Positions 24,799 through 34,749 of a stretch of 64,000 bases of DNA are shown in pieces (within the stretch, counting starts at the first letter, position 1; every line of letters starts with the position of its first letter). The DNA comes from Pseudoselenomonas ruminantium. GTDB lineage: Bacteria > Bacillota > Negativicutes > Selenomonadales > Selenomonadaceae. The translations under genes and the position numbers were made by a program. Where the stretch lies: the NCBI GenBank assembly GCA_902780915.1, contig CACZHK010000005.1:1-64000 (forward strand), read 5' to 3'. The notes beneath the pieces were generated by a model, which saw nothing but the letters and a program-made list of their open reading frames with translations, had not been told where the DNA came from and ran no database searches.

Positions 24799-26370
24799 TT
24801 ACAACCTATATTCTTCGATCATGCACTCATGCTTCCTTGTCTCTTTGTCATAGCAGATGCCCACGGCGAGGAGTTTGCCTGCATAATTCTCCAAGGCTTT
24901 TCCATAGCGGCGGTCCCTGATTTGTTGGATGGCCGCTTTGGCGTTTTTATCCCATTTGAGCTCCAGCACCAGAGCGGGAAGCTCTGCATGGAGGGGACGG
25001 GGCAGGAAAACCAGATCGGCATAGCCTTTGCCTGTGGGAAGTTCACGGAATATCTTGTACTTCTGCCTGGCGCTGTAAAAGGCCAGGGAAAGGGTATAGG
25101 AAAGGGCATTTTCGTCATTGTACTGGATGTGGCTGGTCTCCATATGGGCTTCTTCAATGCCTTTGGCCACAGACTCATCATCTTTAGCCAGAACAGCCTG
25201 GAGCAGCTTTTCCGATTGCTTGAGGGCGCGGGCCACGATGTCCCAATCTGTGGTGGTGATGGCATTGTAGTATTCCCTGGCGATTTCCTGGTTGGGAATG
25301 AAAACTTCCTCCTTGGAGTTGTCATAGCCCAGGTATCCCAGATGGACCAGCAGGGTCAGCACGTCGTCAGCTGATTGGAAACTGGTCATGTCGTTGCTGA
25401 AAGTCTTGGTATTGACCATCTGACGTTCCCCGGCCAAAAGCTTTATGATGGAGTCCCGAAGCCCGTCAAAGTTCATGGAGATATAAATCTTGAGCGCTTC
25501 ATAGGTCTCTGTCTGGTTCCAGTAGGTGTCGAATTTGCCGGATGAGATGGCTTCCACCACGGAATGGGGATTGTAGACCTCGCCTGCTTCCTGGAAGGAA
25601 TAGCCATCATACCACCGCTGGCATTCCTCGAAGCTGCGGCTATATTTCTCGCAGAGGGATCTGACCTCCTCACTGGTGAAGCCTACATAAGGAGCAAGTT
25701 CCAAGGGGGCTTCCATGGAGAACTCCCGGAACATATTGAGTGCCGAATGGGTCCCGTATTTTTTGATGGGGAGGATACCCGTCATATAGACCAGGGCCAC
25801 ATAAGCCTTGTCTTTGAGCCAGCCGCGCAGGAAATCAAGATATGCTTCCTGCCAGTCGTTTTTTTCACGATATTCGCGGAAGATGCAGTCCCATTCATCA
25901 ATGACAATCACAAAGGGCCGCTTGCTGGCAGCGTGAATTTCTGCCATAGTCTCTACCAGGTCCGTGGCATCCAGATATTCGTCACTGGGATAGGCTTTCA
26001 GCAAGTCCCGCAGGAGACATTTTTTGAGCAGGCTCAGAAGTCCTTCCAAGCTGGAGGAACGGCTCAAAAAGTCCTGCATATTCAGCTGTATGACATCGTA
26101 TTTGTTGCGGTAGGTCTCAAAATCGTCGGATTGTGCGATGGCAAGCCTCGCAAATGTGCTGCTTGCGTCTACTGTGCGGTCATAGTAGGCCGCAATCATA
26201 TTTGCCGCCATGGATTTTCCGAAGCGCCGGGGGCGGCTCACGCAAAGATATTTTTTGCTCGTCCGGAGCACTTTGTTGGTATAGTTCAGGAGGCCAGTCT
26301 TGTCCACATAGATTTCGGAATGGACGGCCTGCCAGAAAAGCTCGTCTCCAGGATTAAGGTAGATTCCCAT
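24799..26370 (-). CDS. AAA-ATPase-like protein with C-terminal PD-(D/E)XK nuclease-like domain
   Basis: 523 residues. The N-terminal half is the AAA-ATPase-like domain common in gut anaerobes (family PF09820 by recognition): YVDKTGLL, the Walker A-like SRPRRFGKSM, and the Walker B-like FVIVIDEWDCIF. The C-terminal half ends with a PD-(D/E)XK-type core (LPTGKGYADLVFLPRP, then ALVLELKWD) as in PF08011. These proteins occur in many paralogous copies in Bacteroidetes, Clostridia and Negativicutes; their role is not established and a link to mobile DNA is only suspected. Confidence 0.85.
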   Translation of the reverse strand: MGIYLNPGDELFWQAVHSEIYVDKTGLLNYTNKVLRTSKKYLCVSRPRRFGKSMAANMIAAYYDRTVDASSTFARLAIAQSDDFETYRNKYDVIQLNMQDFLSRSSSLEGLLSLLKKCLLRDLLKAYPSDEYLDATDLVETMAEIHAASKRPFVIVIDEWDCIFREYREKNDWQEAYLDFLRGWLKDKAYVALVYMTGILPIKKYGTHSALNMFREFSMEAPLELAPYVGFTSEEVRSLCEKYSRSFEECQRWYDGYSFQEAGEVYNPHSVVEAISSGKFDTYWNQTETYEALKIYISMNFDGLRDSIIKLLAGERQMVNTKTFSNDMTSFQSADDVLTLLVHLGYLGYDNSKEEVFIPNQEIAREYYNAITTTDWDIVARALKQSEKLLQAVLAKDDESVAKGIEEAHMETSHIQYNDENALSYTLSLAFYSARQKYKIFRELPTGKGYADLVFLPRPLHAELPALVLELKWDKNAKAAIQQIRDRRYGKALENYAGKLLAVGICYDKETRKHECMIEEYRL

Positions 26371-26406
26371 GATGTCACCTCGCTGTCAAAAACGTTTGCG
26401 CTTCGA

Positions 26407-26444
26407 TATATACTAAGTATATACCGAACTGATATATCAATCAA
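26407..26444 (-). promoter_or_regulatory. Promoter of the AAA/PD-(D/E)XK gene with palindrome over the -10
   Basis: On the minus strand: TTGATT (26439-26444), 17-base spacer, TATACT (26416-26421). The -10 lies in the perfect palindrome TATATACT-A-AGTATATA (26407-26423). Confidence 0.6.
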
Positions 26445-26486
26445 TCGTATTAGGTGGCTTCTTTGCATATCAAAAAGGCAGCATTT

Positions 26487-26515
26487 TTGACTAAACTTTA
26501 CAGGGATAGTATACT
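26487..26515 (+). promoter_or_regulatory. Promoter for the metallopeptidase-uvrA transcript
   Basis: TTGACT (26487-26492), 17-base spacer, TATACT (26510-26515). Confidence 0.65.
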
Positions 26516-26558
26516 CGTATTAAAGAAGAAACTCAGATATGCTTTACGGAGAAGCAAT

Positions 26559-28148
26559 ATGAAGAAGATAGTTTTGTTGCTGATGTCATTGGTGCTGTTG
26601 GGGGCGGGCTCCCTTTTTGGCTACAACTTTGCCCGGCAGCACACCTTGTGGGAAATAGGGGATCAGCTGGGGCTGGTTTCAGAGCATGAGGGCAGGATAA
26701 GCGTCCATGCGGAGGGGAAGGTGGAGGAGCGCAGCCTTGAGGATGTGAAGCGGGCGGCAGAGAATTTCAGTCCCTATCTGCAGGTGCAGATGGGTGCTTC
26801 CCTCAAGCGCCCTGTGGAGCTCTACGTCTCGGGGGAAGAGGCTTCTTACTGCACGGTGCTGGAACGGGAGTTTGGCCTCTCGGCAGAGGAGGCGGCTCAG
26901 GTGGCTTCTATTTCCGGGGGCTGGTCAGGAGGCAGCAGCCATATTACGGCTATCAATGCCAGCGCCGGGGTCATGTCTACTGGTGGGGACAGGTACAATA
27001 CCACCAGCCATGAACTTTTCCACCAGCTCCAGCATGAACTGAGCCATGGCAAGGACGTGGAGGAAAGCTCGTTGTTCTGGCTGGAGGAAGGCACGGCTGA
27101 CTATGTGGGGGCGGCTCTGTCTGAGCATCTGGGGGGCAAGCCGCAATGGAAGTGGCACTCGGATGTGAAGGCGGCCCTTATCCGGGCGGAATCCACTGTC
27201 AGGCCGGAATCAATCCAGCATTGCAATTTTGAAACCCGCAAGAAGCTCATGGGCAAGGAATACCATACCTACCAGGTGGCTGACCTGATGATCTGCTATC
27301 TCTTGCAGCGCTTCCCGGAGGAAAGGCGGCTGCCCTTGCTGGCGGACTACTTCCGCGCTTTGGCGGAGTCGGAAAATGGCGAGGAGGCTTTTCAGCAGGT
27401 CTTTGGGGTGGAACTGCCGGTTTTTTTGGAGGAATACAGAACCTGGTGGCAGAGCTTCGCCCGCCAGCCCGTGGTTTTTCATTATCATGAGCAGGAAAGC
27501 TCTCCTGCTCAGGCTGTGAGGGCGGAAATGGAGGCATCCCAGGCATGGCTGGGACGGAACCTGGGCAGCCAGCTCCGGGGGGAGTATCAGGTGGTGCTTT
27601 CTCCCAGTGAAGCGGCGATGGCAGAGGCTCTGGCCAAGTATACAGAGATGCCTGCCAAGGAAGCAGTGCAGATGTCGGAGCGAAGCCTCTGCATAGAAAA
27701 TGGGGGCCTGCTGGTGCTGAATGCGGGCCACCTGCATGAGCCACAGCAAAGGGCTTTCAGCCTGGGGATGCTCATCATGCGCACCTATGAGAGGCAGATG
27801 CTGGGCAGTTCCAAGGAAACCGGCTATGCCTGGCTGCTGCATGGGGCAGCTTATCTGGCGGGGGTCAGCCGTCAGGCTGAGGTCAGCGGCTACAGTGTGC
27901 GGGACTATCTCAGGTCTGCCAAGGATAATGTGCAGGGCAGGAACCTGCCCCGGGCCATGGAGCTGCGCAGCGAGGAGGACTACCGCAGGGCGGTGGAGAA
28001 GTACGGGGAGAAGGAGATTGCTTCCCTGACGGAGCTGGCTGCCTATGAACTGGTGAAAAGGCATGGCTGGGGCAGCTTTGCACGCTTCTTGCAGGAAACT
28101 GCCAGAAGCAGGGACGGAGGACAGGCTTTCAGAAAGGTGTATGACTGA
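26559..28148 (+). CDS. Membrane-anchored gluzincin-like metallopeptidase with a second, degenerate domain
   Basis: 529 residues from ATG 26559 (GGAGAAG upstream). An N-terminal hydrophobic helix ([19 protein letters not shown]) anchors or exports the protein. A zinc motif HELFH (His151, Glu152, His155) is followed about 21 residues later by WLEEGTADY, the third-ligand glutamate region of gluzincins. The C-terminal ~200 residues repeat the same plan (LYVSGEEA vs [19 protein letters not shown] vs [21 protein letters not shown] vs [11 protein letters not shown]), but the HExxH segment has become SLGML and the glutamates are gone. The substrate is unknown. Its stop overlaps the uvrA start. Confidence 0.75.
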   Translation: MKKIVLLLMSLVLLGAGSLFGYNFARQHTLWEIGDQLGLVSEHEGRISVHAEGKVEERSLEDVKRAAENFSPYLQVQMGASLKRPVELYVSGEEASYCTVLEREFGLSAEEAAQVASISGGWSGGSSHITAINASAGVMSTGGDRYNTTSHELFHQLQHELSHGKDVEESSLFWLEEGTADYVGAALSEHLGGKPQWKWHSDVKAALIRAESTVRPESIQHCNFETRKKLMGKEYHTYQVADLMICYLLQRFPEERRLPLLADYFRALAESENGEEAFQQVFGVELPVFLEEYRTWWQSFARQPVVFHYHEQESSPAQAVRAEMEASQAWLGRNLGSQLRGEYQVVLSPSEAAMAEALAKYTEMPAKEAVQMSERSLCIENGGLLVLNAGHLHEPQQRAFSLGMLIMRTYERQMLGSSKETGYAWLLHGAAYLAGVSRQAEVSGYSVRDYLRSAKDNVQGRNLPRAMELRSEEDYRRAVEKYGEKEIASLTELAAYELVKRHGWGSFARFLQETARSRDGGQAFRKVYD

Positions 28149-30979
28149 TGGAAGAATTTATCAAAATCAATGGGGCCCGCGCCCATAACCTGAAGAATAT
28201 CAATGTGGACATTCCCCGGGACAAGCTGGTGGTGGTGACGGGCCTGTCCGGCTCCGGCAAATCCTCCCTGGCTTTTGATACGGTCTATGCCGAGGGGCAG
28301 CGGCGCTATGTGGAGTCCCTGTCCTCATATGCCCGCCAGTTCTTGGGCCAGATGGACAAGCCGGATGTGGATCAGATAGACGGCCTTTCCCCTGCTATCT
28401 CCATTGACCAGAAGACCACCAGCCACAATCCACGCTCTACAGTGGGGACGGTGACGGAAATCTACGACTACCTGCGCCTTTTGTACGCCAGGGCGGGGCG
28501 GCCTCACTGCCCCAAGTGCGGCAAGCTCATCACTCAGCAGAGCATTGACCAGATGCTGGACCAGCTGAAGGAATTGCCTGAGAGGACAAAACTGCTGGTC
28601 ATGGCCCAGGTGGTGCGGGGCAAGAAGGGTGAGCACAAGAAAATCCTGGACCATATCCGCCGTGAGGGCTATGTGCGGGTGCGCATCGACGGGGAAATCT
28701 TCGATGTGAACGAGGATATCCAGCTGGAAAAGACCAAGAAGCACACTATAGAGGTGGTCATTGACCGCCTGGTGGTGCGGGAAGGCATGGAAATGCGCCT
28801 GGCTGACTCCCTGGAAACGGCTCTGAAGCTGGGGGAGGGGGTGGCTTATGTCCAGATAGTGGACGGAGATCTTTTGATGTTCAGCGAGAACTTTGCCTGC
28901 GTGGACTGCGGCATCAGCCTGCCGGAAATTGCTCCCCGCATGTTTTCCTTCAATAGCCCATACGGTGCCTGCCCGGTCTGCACGGGGCTGGGCAGCCATA
29001 TGGAGTTTGACGAGGAGCTGGTTATCCCTGATGCCAGATTGTCAGTGGGCGAGGGGGTGTTTGCGCCCCTGTCCAAGAACAGCCAGTCTTACGCCATGTG
29101 CGTGATGCAGGCCATCCTGGAAGAACGCGGCGACAACCTGGATACGCCCTGGAACCAGCTGGATGATGATACGAAAGATATCCTGCTGCATGGTTCAGGG
29201 GAGGAAAGATTCCGTTTCCACTACACGAATATGTTCGGGGAGTACAAGGAATACAATGTGCCCTTTGAAGGTGTCATGCCTTTGCTGGAGCGCCGCTATC
29301 ATGAGACGGATTCTGATGAGATGCGAGAGTCTTATGAGAACTACATGACGGAGATTCCCTGCACTGCCTGCCATGGGGCCAGGCTCAAGCCGGAAGTGCT
29401 CTCCATCACCATCGGGGAGAAGAATATTGCCGAGTATACCAGCCTGACTATCCGTGAGGCAGATGAGTTCCTGACTGAGGCGGAGAAGGACTTCACCAGC
29501 AGGGAAGCCAAGATCGCCCGGCAGATTCTGAAGGAAATCCACGCCCGGCTGAAATTCCTGCTGGATGTGGGGCTTGAATACCTGACCCTCTCGAGGGCGG
29601 CAGGCACCCTCTCCGGCGGTGAAGCCCAGCGCATCAGGCTGGCCACCCAGATCGGCTCAGGGCTTACGGGGGTGCTCTATGTGCTGGATGAGCCCAGCAT
29701 CGGCCTGCATCAGCGGGATAACAACAGGCTGCTGGCTACCCTCAAGCATCTGCGCGACTTAGGCAATACCCTGCTGGTGGTGGAGCATGATGAAGACACT
29801 ATGCGGGCAGCTGACCAGATCATTGATATAGGCCCCGGAGCCGGGGAGCATGGCGGCCAGGTGGTGGCCCAGGGGACGGCGGCTGAGGTGGAGCAGGTGA
29901 AGGAATCCATCACGGGGGCTTACCTGTCCCGCAGGAAATTTATCCCCGTGCCTGCCAAGCGCCGCCATGGCACGGGGAAGTTCTTGGAAGTGGTAGGAGC
30001 CCAGGAGAACAATCTCAAGAATATCTCTGTGAAGTTCCCCCTGGGCACCCTGACCTTGGTGACAGGGGTCTCAGGCTCCGGCAAGTCCACGCTGGTGAAC
30101 GAGATACTCTACAAGGGCATCGCCTCCCGTCTCTACCACGCCAAGGGCAAGCCCGGCAGGCACAAGCGCATCAAGGGCCTTGAGAATATCGACAAGATCA
30201 TCGACATCGACCAGCAGCCCATCGGCCGTACCCCCAGATCCAATCCTGCCACCTACACGGGTGTCTTTGACAGCATCCGCCAGCTCTACAGCCAGACGGC
30301 AGAGGCCAAGATGCGGGGATACAAGGCAGGGCGTTTCAGCTTCAATGTGAAAGGCGGCCGCTGCGAGGCTTGCCGGGGGGATGGCATCCTGAAGATCGAG
30401 ATGCACTTCCTGCCGGATGTCTATGTGCCCTGCGAGGTCTGCCACGGGGCGCGGTACAACAGGGAGACCCTGGAGGTGCGCTACAAGGGCAAGACCATTG
30501 CCGATGTGCTGAATATGACTATAGACGAGGCGGTGGAATTCTTTCAGAATGTGCCCAAGATTGCCCGCAAGCTGCAGGTCATCAAGGACGTGGGCCTGGG
30601 CTATATCAAACTGGGGCAGAGCGCTACCACCCTTTCCGGCGGCGAAGCCCAGCGGGTGAAGCTGGCCACGGAGCTTTCCCGCCGCAGCACGGGGCGCACG
30701 CTTTATATCCTGGACGAACCTACTACGGGACTCCATACGGCTGACATAGACAAGCTGCTGAAAATCCTGCATCGGCTGGTGGAGGGGGGAGATACGGTGG
30801 TGGTTATCGAGCATAACCTTGACGTTATCAAGACCGCCGACCATATCATCGACCTGGGGCCCGAAGGCGGCAGCGGCGGCGGCACTATTGTAGCCGAAGG
30901 CCGCCCTGAGGAAATAGTGAAGGTGCCGGAGTCCTATACGGGCAGGTTCCTGAAGCCCCTGTTGGAAGAGAAATTGTGA
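28148..30979 (+). CDS. uvrA: Excinuclease ABC subunit A
   Basis: 943 residues, standard for UvrA. Two ABC ATPase modules are present: Walker [10 protein letters not shown] near residue 30 and GVSGSGKST near residue 640, each with an LSGGEAQR signature. Zinc-binding cysteine groups occur at CPKCGK, CVDCG/CPVCTG and [17 protein letters not shown]. UvrA recognises helix-distorting lesions and loads UvrB in nucleotide excision repair. uvrB is not beside it in this window. Its ATG shares one base with the preceding stop. Confidence 0.97.
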   Translation: MEEFIKINGARAHNLKNINVDIPRDKLVVVTGLSGSGKSSLAFDTVYAEGQRRYVESLSSYARQFLGQMDKPDVDQIDGLSPAISIDQKTTSHNPRSTVGTVTEIYDYLRLLYARAGRPHCPKCGKLITQQSIDQMLDQLKELPERTKLLVMAQVVRGKKGEHKKILDHIRREGYVRVRIDGEIFDVNEDIQLEKTKKHTIEVVIDRLVVREGMEMRLADSLETALKLGEGVAYVQIVDGDLLMFSENFACVDCGISLPEIAPRMFSFNSPYGACPVCTGLGSHMEFDEELVIPDARLSVGEGVFAPLSKNSQSYAMCVMQAILEERGDNLDTPWNQLDDDTKDILLHGSGEERFRFHYTNMFGEYKEYNVPFEGVMPLLERRYHETDSDEMRESYENYMTEIPCTACHGARLKPEVLSITIGEKNIAEYTSLTIREADEFLTEAEKDFTSREAKIARQILKEIHARLKFLLDVGLEYLTLSRAAGTLSGGEAQRIRLATQIGSGLTGVLYVLDEPSIGLHQRDNNRLLATLKHLRDLGNTLLVVEHDEDTMRAADQIIDIGPGAGEHGGQVVAQGTAAEVEQVKESITGAYLSRRKFIPVPAKRRHGTGKFLEVVGAQENNLKNISVKFPLGTLTLVTGVSGSGKSTLVNEILYKGIASRLYHAKGKPGRHKRIKGLENIDKIIDIDQQPIGRTPRSNPATYTGVFDSIRQLYSQTAEAKMRGYKAGRFSFNVKGGRCEACRGDGILKIEMHFLPDVYVPCEVCHGARYNRETLEVRYKGKTIADVLNMTIDEAVEFFQNVPKIARKLQVIKDVGLGYIKLGQSATTLSGGEAQRVKLATELSRRSTGRTLYILDEPTTGLHTADIDKLLKILHRLVEGGDTVVVIEHNLDVIKTADHIIDLGPEGGSGGGTIVAEGRPEEIVKVPESYTGRFLKPLLEEKL

Positions 30980-30990
30980 ACAGGCATACG

Positions 30991-31030
30991 AAAACACCCT
31001 CGAACGCGGGAATGCGTTCGAGGGTGACTT
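30991..31030. terminator. Bidirectional hairpin between uvrA and the chemotaxis receptor gene
   Basis: CACCCTCGAACGC (30995-31007) pairs perfectly with GCGTTCGAGGGTG (31014-31026). A run of A on the left gives a T run on the minus strand, so it is best as terminator of the receptor gene. Confidence 0.82.
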
Positions 31031-31049
31031 AATATGGGGAAGGATATGG

Positions 31050-32843
31050 TCAAACTTTGAATTTGGTGACAGCCTGACGGAGCTTTTCCGCCATATTGGC
31101 CAGCTCCCGGCAGGAGTTTGCCATATCCTGCATGGAGGCAGACTGTTCTTCCGTGGCGGCGGAGACATTCTCCGATTCTGCTACCACGTTCTTGCTCATA
31201 TTGTCTATCTCCTGGATGGACTGCTGACAGCCCGTGGCGTCTTCCGTAGCAGAACGGGAAGCCTGGGCAATGCGGTCAGACTGCTGGGAGATGCTCTCGA
31301 TGAGCTGGGCGATGTCCTGGAACTCGGAGCCGGTCTGGCTGACGCTTTCCTTGGTGGTGGAAAGCTGCTGGGTACCATCGTTCATGCTGGTGACGGCGTG
31401 CTTGGTGTCTTCCTGGATCTGCCCTATAAGCTGGGCAATCTGCGAAGCTGCTTCTTCGGACTGGGCAGCCAGTTTTCTGATTTCCTCAGCTACCACGGCG
31501 AAGCCACGGCCCTGCTCACCGGCCCGGGCTGCTTCGATGGCGGCATTGAGGGCCAGGAGGTTTGTCTGCTCGGCAATGCTGGAGATAGTATCTGTAATCT
31601 GGCCGATGGTGTCGGAGCGTGCCCCCAGTTCCCGGATGCGGGCGGCGGAACTTTCTACAGCCTGGCTCAGATGTTCCATGTCGCTGACGGTGCGGGATAC
31701 CACCTGCTGGCCGTTCTGGGCGGCCTGGGCGGCCCGGCGGGTATTGGCAGCAGTGTCTTCGGCACTGCTGGAAACGCGGTTCATAGTCTCTGCCAGCCGG
31801 TCGATGGACTGGGTGGCATTGTTGACGGCGTTCAGCTGGTTGTTGGCGGCTGCTGCCACATCGGTAATGGAGACGGCCACGCTATGGCTGGCCTGGGAGG
31901 ACTGCTCGGTGCGCTCCGTCAGGTCAGCTGCATCAGAAGCTACCCGTTCGGCAGAGCTGGTGATAGTATTGAGGAGACTGCGCATGCTGGCGGCCAGATT
32001 GCTGATGGAGTGCATCATGCCGCCGATTTCGTCGTTGCGGCTTACCCAGTCTTCGCGGATGGGTTCCTTCCGGTAGTCGCCTTCGGCAAACTGGCTCAGG
32101 CGGCGGGTGACAAACACTATGGGGTCAGCAAAGGCCTGGGCCAGACGCATGCTGATGACCACCACCAGCACTTCGATGATGGCCAGCAGGACAATGGAAA
32201 TGATGATCTGGCTATTCAGCTTGCTCTGCATCTCATCGGCGTATTCGTTGGCCCTGGCATCGATGTAGTCGATGTAGGAACCGGTGTCGATGACCCAGTC
32301 ATAGGGTTTGAAATAGCCTACATAAGTGCGCTTGGGGGAATCGGTGCTCTCGCCGGGCTTGGGGAAGGAGTAGTTCACGAAGCCGCCGCCTGCGTCAGCA
32401 GCCTTGAACATGTCCTGCATGTACATGACGCCCTGGCTGTCCTTGTTCTGGGAGCGGTCCTTGCCCTCCACCTTGGCGCCCTGGATGGGGTGTACCACGC
32501 AGATGCCCGTGTGGCGCTCATCCACGGAGAAGTAGCCCTTGCCGTCATCGAAGCGGGTGTTGCGGATGGCTTCCATGGCCAGCTTCTTGGCCTCGGCCTC
32601 CTGTATGTGGCCAGCCTGCTGCTCTTTGTAGATGCCTTCGATGGCAGAGATGATGCCTTCGGTCTGCATCTTCAGCTCCCGGTCATACTGTTGGGCAAGC
32701 TCGACTTTATAGGTTTCCACTTGTGCATTATTGCTGCGTATCTGGGACACGATGAAAAAAGCGCCGACGGTCAGAGTCGAGGCCGCGCTCAGCAGCACAA
32801 ACAGCACAGTCAGCCTGTCCCGGACTGATTTGAAATTAAACAT
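31050..32843 (-). CDS. Methyl-accepting chemotaxis protein with single Cache-type sensor
   Basis: About 597 residues from ATG 32843, six bases after AGGAGG. Layout: first membrane helix ([20 protein letters not shown]), a periplasmic Cache-like domain of about 165 residues with [22 protein letters not shown] and [19 protein letters not shown], a second helix ([20 protein letters not shown]), HAMP, and a cytoplasmic signalling domain whose tip is [20 protein letters not shown] with [12 protein letters not shown]. It should bind a small ligand, often an organic acid, and signal to CheA/CheW. No other chemotaxis gene is nearby. Confidence 0.93.
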   Translation of the reverse strand: MFNFKSVRDRLTVLFVLLSAASTLTVGAFFIVSQIRSNNAQVETYKVELAQQYDRELKMQTEGIISAIEGIYKEQQAGHIQEAEAKKLAMEAIRNTRFDDGKGYFSVDERHTGICVVHPIQGAKVEGKDRSQNKDSQGVMYMQDMFKAADAGGGFVNYSFPKPGESTDSPKRTYVGYFKPYDWVIDTGSYIDYIDARANEYADEMQSKLNSQIIISIVLLAIIEVLVVVISMRLAQAFADPIVFVTRRLSQFAEGDYRKEPIREDWVSRNDEIGGMMHSISNLAASMRSLLNTITSSAERVASDAADLTERTEQSSQASHSVAVSITDVAAAANNQLNAVNNATQSIDRLAETMNRVSSSAEDTAANTRRAAQAAQNGQQVVSRTVSDMEHLSQAVESSAARIRELGARSDTIGQITDTISSIAEQTNLLALNAAIEAARAGEQGRGFAVVAEEIRKLAAQSEEAASQIAQLIGQIQEDTKHAVTSMNDGTQQLSTTKESVSQTGSEFQDIAQLIESISQQSDRIAQASRSATEDATGCQQSIQEIDNMSKNVVAESENVSAATEEQSASMQDMANSCRELANMAEKLRQAVTKFKV

Positions 32844-33015
32844 AGGCACCCTCCTAGTGTCAAAAATTAAAAATTCTGTGGCAATATAGAATAATTCGTT
32901 TCCGGCAGGGAAAAATCCTTCATTAAATAGAGAAAAATAATAGATTAGGCAGAATTTTAAGGTATTTTATGTTGGGATTTGCATGTGGTATCATAGAATC
33001 CATGGAGGTGGAGAA

Positions 33016-34749
33016 ATGCTCTCCGATAGAATGAAAAAAATCAAAGTGCAAGTCCTGCGGCTCTGGGGCAAGGGCCAGCGCTACGTGGAAAAAGAGCTGG
33101 GACTGATCCTGGCGTTGTTCCTCTTGAACTGGTTCACCATCTGCTATCTGAACCTGCAGCATTATAAAGATCAGCAGCTGGGGGTGCTGCTGGTGGATGG
33201 CATCTTCGTGCTGGCGGGGGCGGCTCTGTATGTGGGGCTGCTGGGGCTGATACCTGCAAGGCCTGTCAGGCGTGTGCTGGCCGGTTTGTCTTTTTTTGTA
33301 GCAGCACTGCTGGGAGGGCTGGAATGCTTTGCCCTCTGGAATTATCGTGCCCAGATTGGGGCGGGCATCATCACGGCGGTGATGCAGACCAATCCCCAGG
33401 AGGCAGGGGAGTTCTTTGCCCGCTATGTGGGTATTTGGGGGATCGTCCTAGCTGTTGGCTTCCTCATCCTCTGTGCAGGCAGCTGGTTCTATCTGCAGGA
33501 ATTGCGTTGGAAATATCCCTCGGGACACTGGCGCAGCCGCCTGCTGCTGGCCTTGCTGCTGGCAGGAGCAGGAGCAGGCGGTGTGCTTTTCCAGCAGTAT
33601 CATAATTTCATCGTCAACAACGATCTGGACATTCCCGTGGTGAGGGTGGGCTTATCCCTTGATACGGCCATGACCAACATGCGTTCCTACGAAGAAATCA
33701 TCACTCAGGCTGCCACAGAGCCTGAGCTTATCCGCAATGACAGTTCCGTGCCCTATGTTATCTTTATTGTGGGAGAGTCCACCAATCGCCGCCGCCTGCA
33801 CCTTTATGGCTATCCCCTGGAGAATACGCCCAATCTCGATGACCTCTATAGCAGGGGAGAACTGGCGGTCTTTCGCGAGGTCATCGCCCCCCAGGGTGCT
33901 ACAGCAGCGGTGCTCAGAGAGCTCTTCACCTTTGCAGATGCGGAGAACACGGACACTTGGTATAAATATAACAATCTCATAGATATCATGAAGGCGGCGG
34001 GGTATAAGACTTCCTGGCTCTCCAATCAGGAAAGTTCCGGCATCTGGGGCAATGTGAGCCAGTTCTACAGCCAGCGCAGCGATGTGAGCCGCTACACTCA
34101 GATAAGGGAGTCCCATGAGGAAAGCGGCAGGCTGGACGAGGAGCTGTTCCCCTTGGTGGATGAGGTACTGGCACAGGCTCAGCCAGAGCAGAAGCAGTTC
34201 ATAGTGCTGCACCTGATGGGGGGCCACAGCCTCTACTATCTGCGCTTTCCCTACATCTTCACAAAATTCAAGGCGGAGGATATACCCCCGCCCCAGGATG
34301 GGCTGTCCGAGGAAAAGCGCACGGAAATCGCCCAGTATGAAAATGCCCTGTTCTACAATGACTTCGTAGTCAGCTCCCTTATCGGCAAGTTCCGGGACAA
34401 GGATGCCCTGGTCATCTACCTGCCGGACCATGGGGAGGCGGTCTACGACCATGGCTACCGCAGCGGCCATGTGGAGGAGAACCCCACCCAGGAAATGCTG
34501 GAGGTGCCGCTTATTTTCTGGGGCTCCCCGGAATTCCGCCAGAAGCACGGTGAGAAGTGGGCAGCCATTCAGGCGGCGGTGAACCGTCCCTATATGACCG
34601 ATGATATGATTCATACCGTGATGGATATCCTGGGGCTTGAGACGCCGGAATATGACCCGAAAAAGAGCGTTGTGAATCCCGGTTTCGATGCCGCCCGCCC
34701 CCGCATGGTGCAGGGGAAGGATTTTGATAAGGAGCTTTTGGGGAAATGA
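33016..34749 (+). CDS. Sulfatase-fold phosphoethanolamine-transferase-like membrane enzyme
   Basis: About 577 residues from ATG 33016 after GGAGGTGGAG. Four to five N-terminal membrane helices (for example LGLILALFLLNWFTICYLNL) precede a periplasmic alkaline-phosphatase-superfamily domain. The nucleophile motif is VGESTNRRRLHLYGYPLENT, with Thr as in EptA/CptA. Other metal-site segments are LHLMGGHSLYY and YLPDHGEAVYDHGYRSGH. These enzymes add phosphoethanolamine to lipid A or core sugars of the outer membrane, which supports a diderm host. The acceptor is not known. Its stop codon abuts the convergent cydC stop with no spacer. Confidence 0.85.
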   Translation: MLSDRMKKIKVQVLRLWGKGQRYVEKELGLILALFLLNWFTICYLNLQHYKDQQLGVLLVDGIFVLAGAALYVGLLGLIPARPVRRVLAGLSFFVAALLGGLECFALWNYRAQIGAGIITAVMQTNPQEAGEFFARYVGIWGIVLAVGFLILCAGSWFYLQELRWKYPSGHWRSRLLLALLLAGAGAGGVLFQQYHNFIVNNDLDIPVVRVGLSLDTAMTNMRSYEEIITQAATEPELIRNDSSVPYVIFIVGESTNRRRLHLYGYPLENTPNLDDLYSRGELAVFREVIAPQGATAAVLRELFTFADAENTDTWYKYNNLIDIMKAAGYKTSWLSNQESSGIWGNVSQFYSQRSDVSRYTQIRESHEESGRLDEELFPLVDEVLAQAQPEQKQFIVLHLMGGHSLYYLRFPYIFTKFKAEDIPPPQDGLSEEKRTEIAQYENALFYNDFVVSSLIGKFRDKDALVIYLPDHGEAVYDHGYRSGHVEENPTQEMLEVPLIFWGSPEFRQKHGEKWAAIQAAVNRPYMTDDMIHTVMDILGLETPEYDPKKSVVNPGFDAARPRMVQGKDFDKELLGK

